Shown: positions 1 to 8,558, counted from the first letter of the stretch. The stretch: DNA of 64,000 nt from UTCHB3 sp002050155 (GCA_030584105.1 CP129491.1:372001-436000), one strand, 5' to 3'. Notes: a model not told the origin generated them from the letters alone. Program-made: numbers and translations.

Positions 1-693
1 TTTACACACAATGAGTGGATTCAGGGAATCAGAACTGAAATGCTGGCAACGCGGTTTTCACTCTTTGGGATGAAGTTTGGGCTGGGAATTAACTCAACCC
101 GAGTAGGGGATATCGAGGTGCGGGAGCGCCCCGGAGCACCTCTCTCAACTTTTACAGCTGATTTTTTCGCCGTTTCGTTGGGAACCGGTTTTGCACTAAG
201 TAAAAAATTTGATGCCGGAGTTGCAGTTAAATATATTTACGAAGGAATGTTTTACGAAGATGCGACAGGGTTTGCGGTTGACCTATCCGCAAAATATAAA
301 GTTTCTGATGATTTTTTTGCAGTTGCTTCACTTCGTAATTTAGGCTCAATGAATGAGTTGCGTTCCGAATCAACAAAACTACCTGTTGATCTTCGAATTG
401 GTGGCGGCTACGCTTTCGCAATGCCGACACAGAAAATGAATTTTTCCGCCGGGTTAGAGGTACAAAAGTTTCTTTCAACCGATGATATTCACCTGAATGT
501 TGGCGTTGAAGGGGTTTATGATAAACTAATTGCTTTACGCCTTGGGTATCAGTCTTTTTATGAATCAAAAGGCTTTACAGCAGGCTTAGGAATATACTGG
601 AACCGTTTAGCCTTTGACTATGCGCTTTCTCCCTTTTCTCAACAGTTGGGCATGGGGCATACTTTTACTGTCAGGCTTGCATTTGGTGACTGA
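1..693 (+). CDS. PorV/PorQ family outer-membrane protein, 5' truncated
   Basis: The reading frame is open from the first base of the window, so the gene begins upstream; the internal Met at 40 is probably not the start. The residues before it (FTHNEWIQGIRTE) fit the N-terminal half of the PorV/PorQ-like (UPF0164) barrel family. The rest alternates short hydrophobic and polar strands typical of an outer-membrane beta-barrel (for example GTGFALSKKFDAGVAVKYI, then a DLSAKYKV strand) and ends in a barrel strand with aromatic residues. PorV is the outer-membrane shuttle of type IX secretion and PorQ a related partner; this could also be one of the many paralogues. A T9SS cargo gene at 43159-45210 makes a T9SS role plausible. 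Confidence 0.7.
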   Translation, partial: FTHNEWIQGIRTEMLATRFSLFGMKFGLGINSTRVGDIEVRERPGAPLSTFTADFFAVSLGTGFALSKKFDAGVAVKYIYEGMFYEDATGFAVDLSAKYKVSDDFFAVASLRNLGSMNELRSESTKLPVDLRIGGGYAFAMPTQKMNFSAGLEVQKFLSTDDIHLNVGVEGVYDKLIALRLGYQSFYESKGFTAGLGIYWNRLAFDYALSPFSQQLGMGHTFTVRLAFGD

Positions 694-795
694 ATAATCA
701 CGAATTAGTTTGAACCCAAAACCATCACATTGTTGCTGCAAACTGATTATTGTGTTATGGTGGTTGAATAATCTTCCTTTAGTTTGGACTCCTCT
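685..795. repeat. degenerate direct repeat at porV-like 3' end
   Basis: The end of the porV-like gene (GGTGACTGAATAATC, stop included) is echoed 74 bp downstream as GGTGGTTGAATAATC, and both are followed by a similar TTTAGTTTG-like stretch. It is a weak member of the gene-3'-end duplication pattern seen elsewhere in the window. Confidence 0.35.
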
Positions 796-957
796 TTCAT
801 TCGGCACAAACTGAAAGTATGTGTATCCACACCGCATTTCCCGGAAAATAATCTAACCATATTTATTCCAAAAAGCATATCAAGAAAAGGGGCATTATTT
901 TATTTTTGGCTTACCAATTAAAAGCAGTAAATTTAAAGTCATAATTTTTTTATTTCG

Positions 958-2112
958 GTGAGTTTAAATTTTCGATTAGAAGCCGGCGACACCGCAACGA
1001 AGGCACGGGCAGGCGAGTTTACAACAGCACATGGTGTGGTGAAAACACCAATCTTTATGCCTGTTGGCACGCAAGGCACCGTTAAAGCGGTCAATTTTGA
1101 ATACCTTCGGGATGATATAAATGCTGATATAATTCTGGGGAATACTTATCATCTGTATTTGCGACCGGGTACAGAAACATTAGAACTTGCCGGCGGTTTA
1201 CATAAGTTTATAAACTGGAACCGCCCGATTCTAACGGATAGTGGAGGTTTCCAGGTATTTTCGCTTTCTGATTTAAGAAAAATTAAGCATGACGGGGTTG
1301 AGTTCAAGTCGCACATCGATGGTTCGAAACACTTCTTCACACCCGAAAAAGTTGTTCAAATTCAGCGATCAATTGGCTCTGATATTATGATGGTATTGGA
1401 TGAATGCACACCTTACCCTTGTCCTTATGAATATGCAGTTCACTCGACGGAGATGACATCAAAATGGGCGATTTTGAACAGAGAAGCATTTTTAGCTTCA
1501 AAGGGGCTTTACGGATTTGAACAAAATCAGTTTGGAATTATTCAGGGAAGCACTTATAAAGATCAGAGAGAAAAATCTGTTCTTTCTTTGATTGATTTGG
1601 ATTTTGAAGGATACGCAATCGGTGGATTAGCTGTTGGTGAACCCGCTGAAACTATGTACGATATTGTGGATTTTACCACTGATTTCATGCCGGTGAACAA
1701 ACCAAGATATCTGATGGGAGTTGGAAAACCGGAGAATATTTTAGAGGCGATTGAACGGGGAATTGACATGTTCGATTGTGTTATGCCGACAAGAAACGCA
1801 CGGCGCGGGTTTCTCTTTTCGTGGAACGGGCCCGTTCGAATTAAAAATTCTGCATATAAGAACGATTTTTCACCTATAGACGAAAATTGCAGCTGTTATA
1901 CCTGCAGAAATCACTCGAGGGCGTACTTGCGGCACCTTCTTATTGCAAGTGAGTTTTTGGGATACGAACTTGTGTCTGTGCACAATGTTCATTTCTATTT
2001 AGAATTAACCCGCACGGCAAGGCAACACATCATTCAGGGTGATTATAAAGAGTGGAAAGAAGAAGTTTTAACAAAAATTTTAGATAAAGAAACAAAAGAA
2101 ACGGAGAACTAA
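958..2112 (+). CDS. tgt: Queuine tRNA-ribosyltransferase (tRNA-guanine transglycosylase)
   Basis: Exchanges guanine-34 for preQ1 in the wobble position of GUN-anticodon tRNAs, the committed step of queuosine modification. The 384-aa protein is full length. It shows GTQGTVKAV near residue 38, DSGGFQVFSL (Asp94, substrate recognition), the GVGKPENILEAIERGIDMFDCVMPTRNAR block with nucleophile Asp273, and a zinc site C311-x-C313-x2-C316-x25-H342. I take the GTG at 958 as start because the family N-terminus (LNFRLEAGDTATKARAGEF) begins directly after it. The stop overlaps the yajC ATG by one base (TAATG), so the two are cotranscribed, the classic tgt-yajC arrangement. Confidence 0.96.
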   Translation: MSLNFRLEAGDTATKARAGEFTTAHGVVKTPIFMPVGTQGTVKAVNFEYLRDDINADIILGNTYHLYLRPGTETLELAGGLHKFINWNRPILTDSGGFQVFSLSDLRKIKHDGVEFKSHIDGSKHFFTPEKVVQIQRSIGSDIMMVLDECTPYPCPYEYAVHSTEMTSKWAILNREAFLASKGLYGFEQNQFGIIQGSTYKDQREKSVLSLIDLDFEGYAIGGLAVGEPAETMYDIVDFTTDFMPVNKPRYLMGVGKPENILEAIERGIDMFDCVMPTRNARRGFLFSWNGPVRIKNSAYKNDFSPIDENCSCYTCRNHSRAYLRHLLIASEFLGYELVSVHNVHFYLELTRTARQHIIQGDYKEWKEEVLTKILDKETKETEN

Positions 2113-2447
2113 TGGAAAAATTGTTTGCCATGGCACCTCAGGGAGCCGAAGGCGGCGGCAGTATGATGGGCACTTTGATAATGTTTGGGGCGATTTTCCT
2201 CATTTTTTATTTTATGATTATCAGACCGCAGCAAAAAAGGGCGAAAGAAAGGGAAAAACTACTTTCCGGCGTACAAAAAGGTGATAAAGTTATCACTTCA
2301 GGTGGTATGCACGGTGAGGTAACAGGAGTTGAAGATAAAATCGTCTGGATTAAAGTGGGCGATAACACCAAAATTAAATTTGACAAAGGTGCTATTACTG
2401 CTATTTTAAATTCTGACGGGACTGCAACTCAGTTGGATAAAAAATAA
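2112..2447 (+). CDS. yajC: Preprotein translocase subunit YajC
   Basis: Small inner-membrane accessory subunit of the Sec translocon (SecDF-YajC). The 111-aa protein has a single membrane segment at about residues 20-38 (MGTLIMFGAIFLIFYFMIIRPQ), followed by the family hallmark RPQQKRAKEREKLL and a small basic cytoplasmic domain (GDKVITSGGMHGEVTGVED). It starts inside the tgt stop codon and is followed 11 bp later by ribBA, so the three genes probably form one transcript. secD and secF, often next in other bacteria, are not here. Confidence 0.96.
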   Translation: MEKLFAMAPQGAEGGGSMMGTLIMFGAIFLIFYFMIIRPQQKRAKEREKLLSGVQKGDKVITSGGMHGEVTGVEDKIVWIKVGDNTKIKFDKGAITAILNSDGTATQLDKK

Positions 2448-2458
2448 CGGATTTCAAG

Positions 2459-3673
2459 ATGTTTTGCACGGTTGAAGAAGCGGCTGAAGAGCTTAGGCAA
2501 GGTAAAGTAATTATTGTTACGGATGATGAGAACAGGGAGAACGAAGGCGATTTTGTTTGCGCCTCTGAGTTTATTACACCGGAAATTGTGAATTTTATGG
2601 TTACGCACGGCAGAGGTTTGTTGTGTGTAGCTATGGAAGGCAGAAAGCTTGATAACCTTGGCATACCTCTTATGAGTGGTTCGAACACTGCTCTTCACGG
2701 CACAAATTTCACCGTTTCCGTTGACGCTATTGAAGGAACCACTACAGGTATTTCTGCAGGCGACCGTGCAAAAACTATCGAAAAACTTGCCTCGGACGAC
2801 GCTAAAACGGAGGATTTCGCGATCCCGGGGCATATTTTTCCGCTACGATACACCGAAGGCGGTGTCGTTATTAGAGCCGGGCACACCGAAGCAGTGGTTG
2901 ATTTATGCCGAATTGCCGGCTTGCGAACCAACGGTACGCTTTGCGAAATCTTGAAAGAAAACGGCGAGATGGCACGAATGAAAGAACTTCAGGAGCTTGC
3001 CCAACGATTCAATCTGAAGATGCTTTCGGTCAGGCAAATTTTAAAGTACAGGATGGTACATGAGAAATTTGTCGGTAAAATTACCACCATTAACTTTCCG
3101 ACCTCACACGGTGATTTCAGTTTGTATCTCTTTAAGTCTGAGTTAGATTCGAAGGATCATATTGCAGTGGTTAAAGGGAAAGTAGAGGGGGAATCAAATG
3201 TGATGGTTAGGATTCATTCTGAGTGCTTAACGGGTGACATTTTCCACTCTTTACGGTGCGATTGCCACGACCAGTTAAACCACTCATTGGATTTAATTAA
3301 CGAATACGGCAAGGGGGTTGTGATTTATCTTCGACAGGAAGGGCGCGGAATTGGTTTGGATAACAAACTGCGCGCCTATAAACTGCAGGATATGGGTTTT
3401 GATACAGTTGAAGCCAACCAGAAACTGGGCTTTGAGGTTGATCCGAGAGATTACGGAATTGGCGCCCAAATTATTAAAGAACTTGGCTTGAAGAGTGTTC
3501 GCTTGATAACAAACAACCCAAAAAAGATTGATGATTTGTTGGATTACGGAATTCAAGTTACCAGCAGAGTGCCTCTGGAAATTGCACCTAACCCTAATAA
3601 TGTGAAGTATCTTCAGACCAAAAGGGATAAAATGGGGCACATGATTATGGGCTCTATTTCGGAATTATTGTAG
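2459..3673 (+). CDS. ribBA: Bifunctional 3,4-dihydroxy-2-butanone-4-phosphate synthase / GTP cyclohydrolase II
   Basis: Provides both entry precursors of riboflavin synthesis. The N-terminal RibB domain (about 1-200) has the Mg-binding DDENRENEGDF loop and the THGRGLLC motif; the C-terminal RibA domain (about 205-404) has the zinc cysteines in SECLTGDIFHSLRCDCHDQL and the catalytic RQEGRGIGL loop. Length (404 aa) is normal for the fusion. The gene ends in a short convergent overlap with gatA (stops share 3665-3673). No FMN riboswitch is possible directly upstream because yajC ends 11 bp before the start; expression presumably depends on the tgt-yajC promoter. Confidence 0.96.
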   Translation: MFCTVEEAAEELRQGKVIIVTDDENRENEGDFVCASEFITPEIVNFMVTHGRGLLCVAMEGRKLDNLGIPLMSGSNTALHGTNFTVSVDAIEGTTTGISAGDRAKTIEKLASDDAKTEDFAIPGHIFPLRYTEGGVVIRAGHTEAVVDLCRIAGLRTNGTLCEILKENGEMARMKELQELAQRFNLKMLSVRQILKYRMVHEKFVGKITTINFPTSHGDFSLYLFKSELDSKDHIAVVKGKVEGESNVMVRIHSECLTGDIFHSLRCDCHDQLNHSLDLINEYGKGVVIYLRQEGRGIGLDNKLRAYKLQDMGFDTVEANQKLGFEVDPRDYGIGAQIIKELGLKSVRLITNNPKKIDDLLDYGIQVTSRVPLEIAPNPNNVKYLQTKRDKMGHMIMGSISELL

Positions 3674-5323
3674 TAAACTTTCAAGCATTTTTGCAACACT
3701 TAGAAGAGTGTTTTCTTCAAATTCCTTCCCGATGAATTGCGCTGCTAACGGTAAATTCTGTGATGAGCAGCCAATTGGCACTGAAACAGCAGGCAGGCCC
3801 GCTAAGTTTACAGAAGTTGTGTAAATATCCCCAAGATAAACAGCAAGAGGATCGGTTGGCATTTCGCCAAATTTTGCAGGAAATTCAGGTGTAACCGGTG
3901 TCAGGATTAAATCATAATCCTTAAAAATTTTTGTAAAGTCGTTTTTTATCAGTCTTCTTACTTTTTGCGCTTTCCCAAAATATGCTTCGTAATAACCGCC
4001 GGAGAGGACATAATTACCCAACATTATCCTTCTTTTAACCTCTTTACCCAAGTTTTCAGATCTGGTATTGATATACATTTCAGCAAGAGTGCCGCTTTTT
4101 TCTTCTGAAACTGCCCTGTTTTTTTCTTCTGAGAGCGTCCCGTTAATTTTTGATCTTTTACCATATCTAACACCGTCGTAACGGGAAAGATTGGAAGCAG
4201 CCTCAGCGGTTGTTAAAACATAATATGCTGCAATGGCATATTTGGTGTTTGGTAGCGAAACTTCTTCTACAATATGCCCCGCTTCAACAAGCTTTGAAGC
4301 AATTTCCTCAACAGCAGATTTAATTTCAGGATTAAGCCCTTCACCGAAATATTCTTTTGGGAGGGCGATTTTTAATTTTTTTGAAATATCCTTAGTATCT
4401 GCCGGTGATTGAATAGTTATTGGCTGTTCATCAGAAACAGGAGTATTTGTATCCTGAGCCGAGTTTGGCTGTTCATCAGAAACAGGAGTATTTGTATCCT
4501 GAGCCAAATTTGGATGTTCATCCGGGTTGAAAGAGTAAGTAAATTCATTTTGCACAAACGGCGAAATTGGGGAAAGTGAAGGCAATTTTCCACCGTAAGA
4601 TGTGGAATCCAACGGATCGTAACCCGAAATTACATCCAACACCAACGCACAATCATCCACCGAATTTGCCAGTGGACCAATTGAATCAAAAGATGAAGCA
4701 AAAGCAGTTAAACCGTATCGTGAAACGCGGGAATAAGTCGGTTTAATGCCGTAAACACCGCAAAAGGCCGCCGGTTGTCTGATAGAACCGCCTGTATCAC
4801 TGCCAATAGCAACATCACACAACCCGGCTGCAACTGCAGCTGCTGATCCTCCGGAGGAGCCACCGGGAACTCTTGATTTATCAACAGGATTAAGAACAGC
4901 ACCAAAAGCAGAGTTTGTGTTTGTTGCGCCCATCGCAAACTCGTCACAATTAAGTTTACCTATAATAAGTGCATCATCCGAGAGTAATTTATCGATTATG
5001 GTTGCATTAAAAACGGGTTGAAACCCCTCAAGCATTTTCGAGGCACAGGTCAGTGGCATCCCGACGACAGAGATAACATCTTTAACTGCAATAACGGCAC
5101 CGAAAAGTCTGCCGGGCGCCTTGCCGCCTTTAAGACTGCTAAGCAATACTTCCGCTTTTTGCATAATAGAGTGATCTACATAAATATAGGCGTTAATATC
5201 CTGTGATTTTTCAATTTTTAAGAGAAAATCACGGACATTCTGCAGAAGATCGAGCTGACCCGATAGGATCAGGTCTCTCTTTTCGGAAAGGGAACGATAC
5301 GGAAAAGAACTGCCGGTAGCTAT
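3665..5323 (-). CDS. gatA: Asp-tRNA(Asn)/Glu-tRNA(Gln) amidotransferase subunit A
   Basis: Catalytic amidase of GatCAB, which converts mischarged Glu-tRNA(Gln)/Asp-tRNA(Asn). The Ser-cisSer-Lys triad is visible: Lys in VIAVKDV, Ser in GGSSGGSAAA, nucleophile Ser in DTGGSIRQPA. The first ATG (5164) would remove about 53 residues that are clearly coding and GatA-like (EKRDLILSGQLDLLQNV, then KIEKSQDINAYIYV). No ATG, GTG or TTG lies between 5164 and the upstream in-frame stop (about 5365); the best-placed candidate is ATA at 5323, overlapping the tatA stop as ATAG. Two inserts look foreign to the family: about 65 residues at 4378-4582 containing a 15-residue tandem repeat, and about 15-20 residues (NGTLSEEKNRAVSEEKSGT) near 4100. 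The core fold appears intact, so I expect function. Confidence 0.9.
   Translation of the reverse strand: MATGSSFPYRSLSEKRDLILSGQLDLLQNVRDFLLKIEKSQDINAYIYVDHSIMQKAEVLLSSLKGGKAPGRLFGAVIAVKDVISVVGMPLTCASKMLEGFQPVFNATIIDKLLSDDALIIGKLNCDEFAMGATNTNSAFGAVLNPVDKSRVPGGSSGGSAAAVAAGLCDVAIGSDTGGSIRQPAAFCGVYGIKPTYSRVSRYGLTAFASSFDSIGPLANSVDDCALVLDVISGYDPLDSTSYGGKLPSLSPISPFVQNEFTYSFNPDEHPNLAQDTNTPVSDEQPNSAQDTNTPVSDEQPITIQSPADTKDISKKLKIALPKEYFGEGLNPEIKSAVEEIASKLVEAGHIVEEVSLPNTKYAIAAYYVLTTAEAASNLSRYDGVRYGKRSKINGTLSEEKNRAVSEEKSGTLAEMYINTRSENLGKEVKRRIMLGNYVLSGGYYEAYFGKAQKVRRLIKNDFTKIFKDYDLILTPVTPEFPAKFGEMPTDPLAVYLGDIYTTSVNLAGLPAVSVPIGCSSQNLPLAAQFIGKEFEENTLLSVAKMLESLLQ
4422..4511 (-). repeat. 45-bp in-frame tandem duplication inside gatA
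   Basis: A 45-bp unit (starts at 4422 and 4467 on the + strand) is present twice almost exactly and encodes the 15-residue unit AQDTNTPVSDEQPNS. It lies in the extra loop between the catalytic Ser region and the KKLKIALPKEY strand and preserves frame. The near identity of the copies implies a recent duplication. Confidence 0.9.
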
Positions 5324-5514
5324 TGGGTATCTTTCTTTTGATCTTTTGATTCGTCGATCTTTATATCCTGCTCAACATCTTTAAGCGCTCTTTTAAATTC
5401 TCTCATGCCTTTACCTACTCCCTGAGCAAGTTCGGGAATTTTTTTTGCGCCAAAGAGTAACAGAACAACTAAGACGATAAGAAATATCTCTAATGGTCCA
5501 AGATTTGAAAACAT
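5320..5514 (-). CDS. tatA: Sec-independent translocase protein TatA/TatE
   Basis: Forms the variable-size pore of the twin-arginine translocase. The 64-aa protein has the expected short N-terminus, one membrane helix (about residues 6-22, LEIFLIVLVVLLLFG), the FGAKKIPELA hinge, and an amphipathic helix (GVGKGMREFKRALKDV) followed by a short charged tail. Length is typical. Its stop codon overlaps the probable start of gatA, so translation of the two may be coupled. No tatB or tatC is in the window. Confidence 0.95.
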   Translation of the reverse strand: MFSNLGPLEIFLIVLVVLLLFGAKKIPELAQGVGKGMREFKRALKDVEQDIKIDESKDQKKDTQ

Positions 5515-5584
5515 TTTTTTACCTCAATTATTTAAATTTTTCCCGAAAAATGGTAATTAAATTTTCGCAACAAAATCATTTTGA

Positions 5585-7642
5585 TTAATGCGATTTTCTT
5601 TTTTTCGGTTTAGAAACATAACTCAGTGCAATATTATATAAAATACTAAAAATAAACATGAAAAACAATCCGGTGACACCGTAAAACCAAATAACAAACG
5701 GAACTGCAATCAGAAAGAGTACTGAAAAGGGGTTTTTTCTAAAGTAGGCTGCATTAGTTTTTGGAAATGCGGCAAATTTAAGTTTTGAAACCATCCCTGC
5801 AGCCACAACAAGAGTAACAATGGGATAGAACCAACTGTTCCAGTTCCAAGGAATCAGGTCACTTTCCAATTGCGCAAGAACCAAAAAAGTAACAGAAAGT
5901 GCCGCCACCGGAATGGGTATTCCCTTAAAATCCCCCTTTTTTAGGTCAGGATCAACTTCGATGTTAAATCTTGCCAGCCTTAGTGCGCCGGCAACTAAGA
6001 ACAACAGGCTGAAAATTATGCCCCAGGTTCCCAGGTTTTCAAGTTTATATCTATAGATTAAAAACGCAGTGGGTGCGCCAAATCCAATAATATCGGCAAG
6101 AGAATCGAGCTGTACCCCGAAATTTGATGCCGCTTTTAACAAACGCGCTGCCAAGCCATCTATTAGATCAAAGAAAGCCGAAGCAAGAATAAGGTACCCT
6201 GCGGTCAGGTAATCTTCTTTTGCAGCATAAACAATTGAAAGATAGCCACAAGTAAGGTTGCTTAATGTAAGCAAACCCGGAATAATTGCTCTTCTGTTTT
6301 GTATCATTTTAGTCCCCTGTAGACTCTTGTAGTAATTGGCTATATAGTAAACTACAAAGCCAATTGCCACGGTGACTAAACCGGCGATCGACTCGCCCGG
6401 TTTATCCATTAAGATGTGTGTAAGCATCCACAATTCAAACAATATAAATATAATCGGTGTATAGGGGTAACCAAAAGTTTTGTAAGAAGTTTCGATGTGT
6501 TTGTGTCTGGTTCGAAGAATAAAAATACCAAATACGGTTGCAGTTGTCGAAAGACTTAATGTGAAACCGATATAAACTAATACCTGAGGGAAAGTATAGG
6601 TAACAACCATGAAAATAGCAACTGCACTTTGAAACAGTATTGGTATAAGTGGAAGTTCCTTTCTAAGTGAAGTGTAGCGGTTGTAGATGTTGGGTATTAC
6701 ATCTTTCATCATTCTTTGTGTTACCCGGGGGCCGATGAAAATCATGCCGGAGATAGCCGATACAAGACAAATTGAAATTAAAACCCCAACTATTACAGTA
6801 CCGGAGGTTCCAAAAATTTTGCCGGCAGCAATTAAGCCTACATCAACCTGTCCCTTTAACTCGCTGATTGGCGCGGCATAAAGAAATGCAAAATTAAGTA
6901 AAACATACAGCACCATTACGGTCATAGTGCCGAGTACGAGGGCAAGTGGCACATTTTTTTTCGGGTTTTCGATTTCTTCCGTGATGTATGCGGCGCCGTT
7001 CCAACCGGAGTATGAGTACGAAACATAAATTAATGAAACTGCAAATGGCGTACTTAACAGTGCATTCATATCATACGAAAGCCCGAGTGAAGGAAGTGCT
7101 GTTGGTTCACCGCCAAAAAAGATGGAAACGATGAGACCAAGAATCAACAAAACCACGAGAGAAGTTATGAACTTCTGGAAGTTACCGCTTAAACTAACCT
7201 TAATAATATGCACAATAGTAAGAAGAACAATGGCTCCTAAGGCTATAATCATCTGAACGGATTCAAAATTTGAGGCATCCTTTTCGGAAATTACTCCGCC
7301 GAAATACGAGCCAAGTGCCATAGCAGCCAGAGCAATCGGTGCAGCAAAAGCAACGGTTGCAGAGAGGAATCCCGAGAGAAAACCAACAATCGGGTGGTAT
7401 AAATTTGATAAGAAATTATACTCGCCACCGGAGCGAGGGAAGGCTGAGGTTAGTTCACCATAAGTAAGTGCACCGGCAGTGGCAATGATACCGCCAATCA
7501 TCCAAAGTGCCAGGATTGGCAGGGTAGATTCGATATCAATAACCTGAAAACCAAGTGAAGTGAAAACCCCTGTTCCGATCATGGTAGAGATCGTTACGGT
7601 TACAGCAGTTAAGAGGCTGTGTTTTTTAGTTTGTTGTGGCAT
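5585..7642 (-). CDS. Fusion: APC-family amino-acid permease + CDP-diacylglycerol-serine O-phosphatidyltransferase
   Basis: One uninterrupted 685-codon frame joins two enzymes normally separate. Residues 1 to about 440 are an APC-superfamily amino acid/polyamine transporter: about 12 membrane helices, the MIGTGVFTSLG helix-1 motif and FPRSGGEY. Residues 446-685 are a complete PssA with the CDP-alcohol phosphatidyltransferase signature D-x2-DG-x2-AR-x8-G-x3-D-x3-D (DLIDGLAARLLKAASNFG, then VQLDSLAD). PssA makes phosphatidylserine, precursor of phosphatidylethanolamine. The internal ATG at 6307 starts the PssA part exactly and has AGGGG six bases upstream, so PssA may also be made alone by internal initiation. 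A stop-codon loss or a small indel at the junction is the alternative. Confidence 0.88.
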   Translation of the reverse strand: MPQQTKKHSLLTAVTVTISTMIGTGVFTSLGFQVIDIESTLPILALWMIGGIIATAGALTYGELTSAFPRSGGEYNFLSNLYHPIVGFLSGFLSATVAFAAPIALAAMALGSYFGGVISEKDASNFESVQMIIALGAIVLLTIVHIIKVSLSGNFQKFITSLVVLLILGLIVSIFFGGEPTALPSLGLSYDMNALLSTPFAVSLIYVSYSYSGWNGAAYITEEIENPKKNVPLALVLGTMTVMVLYVLLNFAFLYAAPISELKGQVDVGLIAAGKIFGTSGTVIVGVLISICLVSAISGMIFIGPRVTQRMMKDVIPNIYNRYTSLRKELPLIPILFQSAVAIFMVVTYTFPQVLVYIGFTLSLSTTATVFGIFILRTRHKHIETSYKTFGYPYTPIIFILFELWMLTHILMDKPGESIAGLVTVAIGFVVYYIANYYKSLQGTKMIQNRRAIIPGLLTLSNLTCGYLSIVYAAKEDYLTAGYLILASAFFDLIDGLAARLLKAASNFGVQLDSLADIIGFGAPTAFLIYRYKLENLGTWGIIFSLLFLVAGALRLARFNIEVDPDLKKGDFKGIPIPVAALSVTFLVLAQLESDLIPWNWNSWFYPIVTLVVAAGMVSKLKFAAFPKTNAAYFRKNPFSVLFLIAVPFVIWFYGVTGLFFMFIFSILYNIALSYVSKPKKRKSH

Positions 7643-7750
7643 TAAATGTCAGAAAATTTTAAGAAAATCAACTCCAAATTTACTTAAAATTCGTGAATAA
7701 AACAGGAAATATTTTGACCCGGTAGACTGTCTGTTTATCCGGCGAATAAT

Positions 7751-7888
7751 TTGGAAGTGCACTGAAGAAAGATTTGGAAGTGCAGTGAAGAAAGTTTTGG
7801 AAGGGCACTGAAGAAAGATTTGGGAGGGCAGTGAAGAATAATTTGGGAGCGCGCTGAAGAAAGTTTTGGAAGGGCACTAAGGCGCACG
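7751..7888. repeat. 23-bp tandem array in divergent intergenic region
   Basis: Six imperfect units of exactly 23 bp (TTGGAAGTGCACTGAAGAAAG-like; unit starts 7751, 7774, 7797, 7820, 7843, 7866). The array lies in the 573-bp space (7643-8215) between the divergent permease/PssA and CBM48-like genes. Long frames across this stretch are repeat-driven and low in complexity, and I do not regard them as genes. Confidence 0.85.
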
Positions 7889-7904
7889 AAGAATAAGGTA
7901 TTTG

Positions 7905-8125
7905 GCTCGGGCGGGCGCCCGAACGGGAAAGAAAAAGCGCCGGGAAGGAGAAAAATAGCTCCCACAGGGTGCAAAAGGTGAGGGAAAAAAGCAAAAAAAT
8001 GCCTGCCTAATTGGAAATTTTTCTTGCTTATGGAAAAAAACGGCTGTTTGGGGAGAAAAACTGCTTGAGCAGGGGGGAAAATTGCACAATCAGGGAAAAA
8101 ATTCGCTCGGGCGGGCGCCCGAACG
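7905..8125. repeat. pair of identical GC-rich hairpin elements exactly 200 bp apart
   Basis: A 21-bp GC-rich element (GCTCGGGCGGGCGCCCGAAC plus G) occurs at 7905-7925 and 8105-8125. It contains the perfect palindrome CGGGCGCCCG. The second copy is flanked by AATTCGCTCG / CGAGCAATTT arms and T/A runs, so it could fold as a stable stem resembling a bidirectional terminator. The bases between the copies are purine-rich on the + strand with no recognisable gene. A terminator between divergent promoters would be unexpected unless a small transcript lies here. Confidence 0.7.
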
Positions 8126-8215
8126 AGCAATTTTTCTTGTTTTGTGTCTTTCACTCGCTTATATTTGAGCCATGAAATTATAAAATTATTTTAATAACAA
8201 GTTTTTGAGGTTTTA

Positions 8216-8533
8216 ATGTCTGTTAAAAAGCAGTTTTTAAAGAGTGAGCCAATTTGCAAGGTTACTTTCCGTATTGAAAAAGAGATCGGGAAGCCTTATC
8301 AGAGTGCAAGCGTTGTGGGAGATTTCAACAATTGGAACGCTGCAGCACATCCGATGAACAAATTGAAAAAAGACGGCTCCTTCTCTTTAGTTGCTGAAAT
8401 ACCGACAGGATCTGTTTACCAGTTCAGGTATGTTCTTGATGGTAACACATGGGTGAATGATAATGAAGCTGACGGATTTGTCAACTCGCCCTATTCAGAC
8501 GCACAGAACGGATTGCTCGATCTGAAAAAATAA
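8216..8533 (+). CDS. Stand-alone CBM48/AMPK-type glycogen-binding domain protein
   Basis: A 105-aa protein made almost entirely of an early-set/CBM48 carbohydrate-binding fold as in isoamylase N-domains and AMPK beta subunits. Diagnostic residues: ASVVGDFNNWNAAAHPM (the GDFNNW strand), then DGSFSLVAEIPTGSVYQFRYVLDGNTWVNDNEAD. There is no signal peptide, so it is cytoplasmic, and no catalytic module. Such small proteins occur widely in Bacteroidota/Ignavibacteria; the ligand is inferred to be glycogen or another alpha-glucan, not demonstrated. A strong terminator follows 25 bp after the stop, so it is probably monocistronic. Confidence 0.8.
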   Translation: MSVKKQFLKSEPICKVTFRIEKEIGKPYQSASVVGDFNNWNAAAHPMNKLKKDGSFSLVAEIPTGSVYQFRYVLDGNTWVNDNEADGFVNSPYSDAQNGLLDLKK

Positions 8534-8558
8534 GGAATTGATCTCCCGTATGTATCCG

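Noticed and set aside
7680..8154. Minus-strand frames of 70-139 codons
   Set aside because: They are Phe/Ser/Pro-rich translations of purine-rich repeats, overlap one another in three frames, and show no domain or start context.
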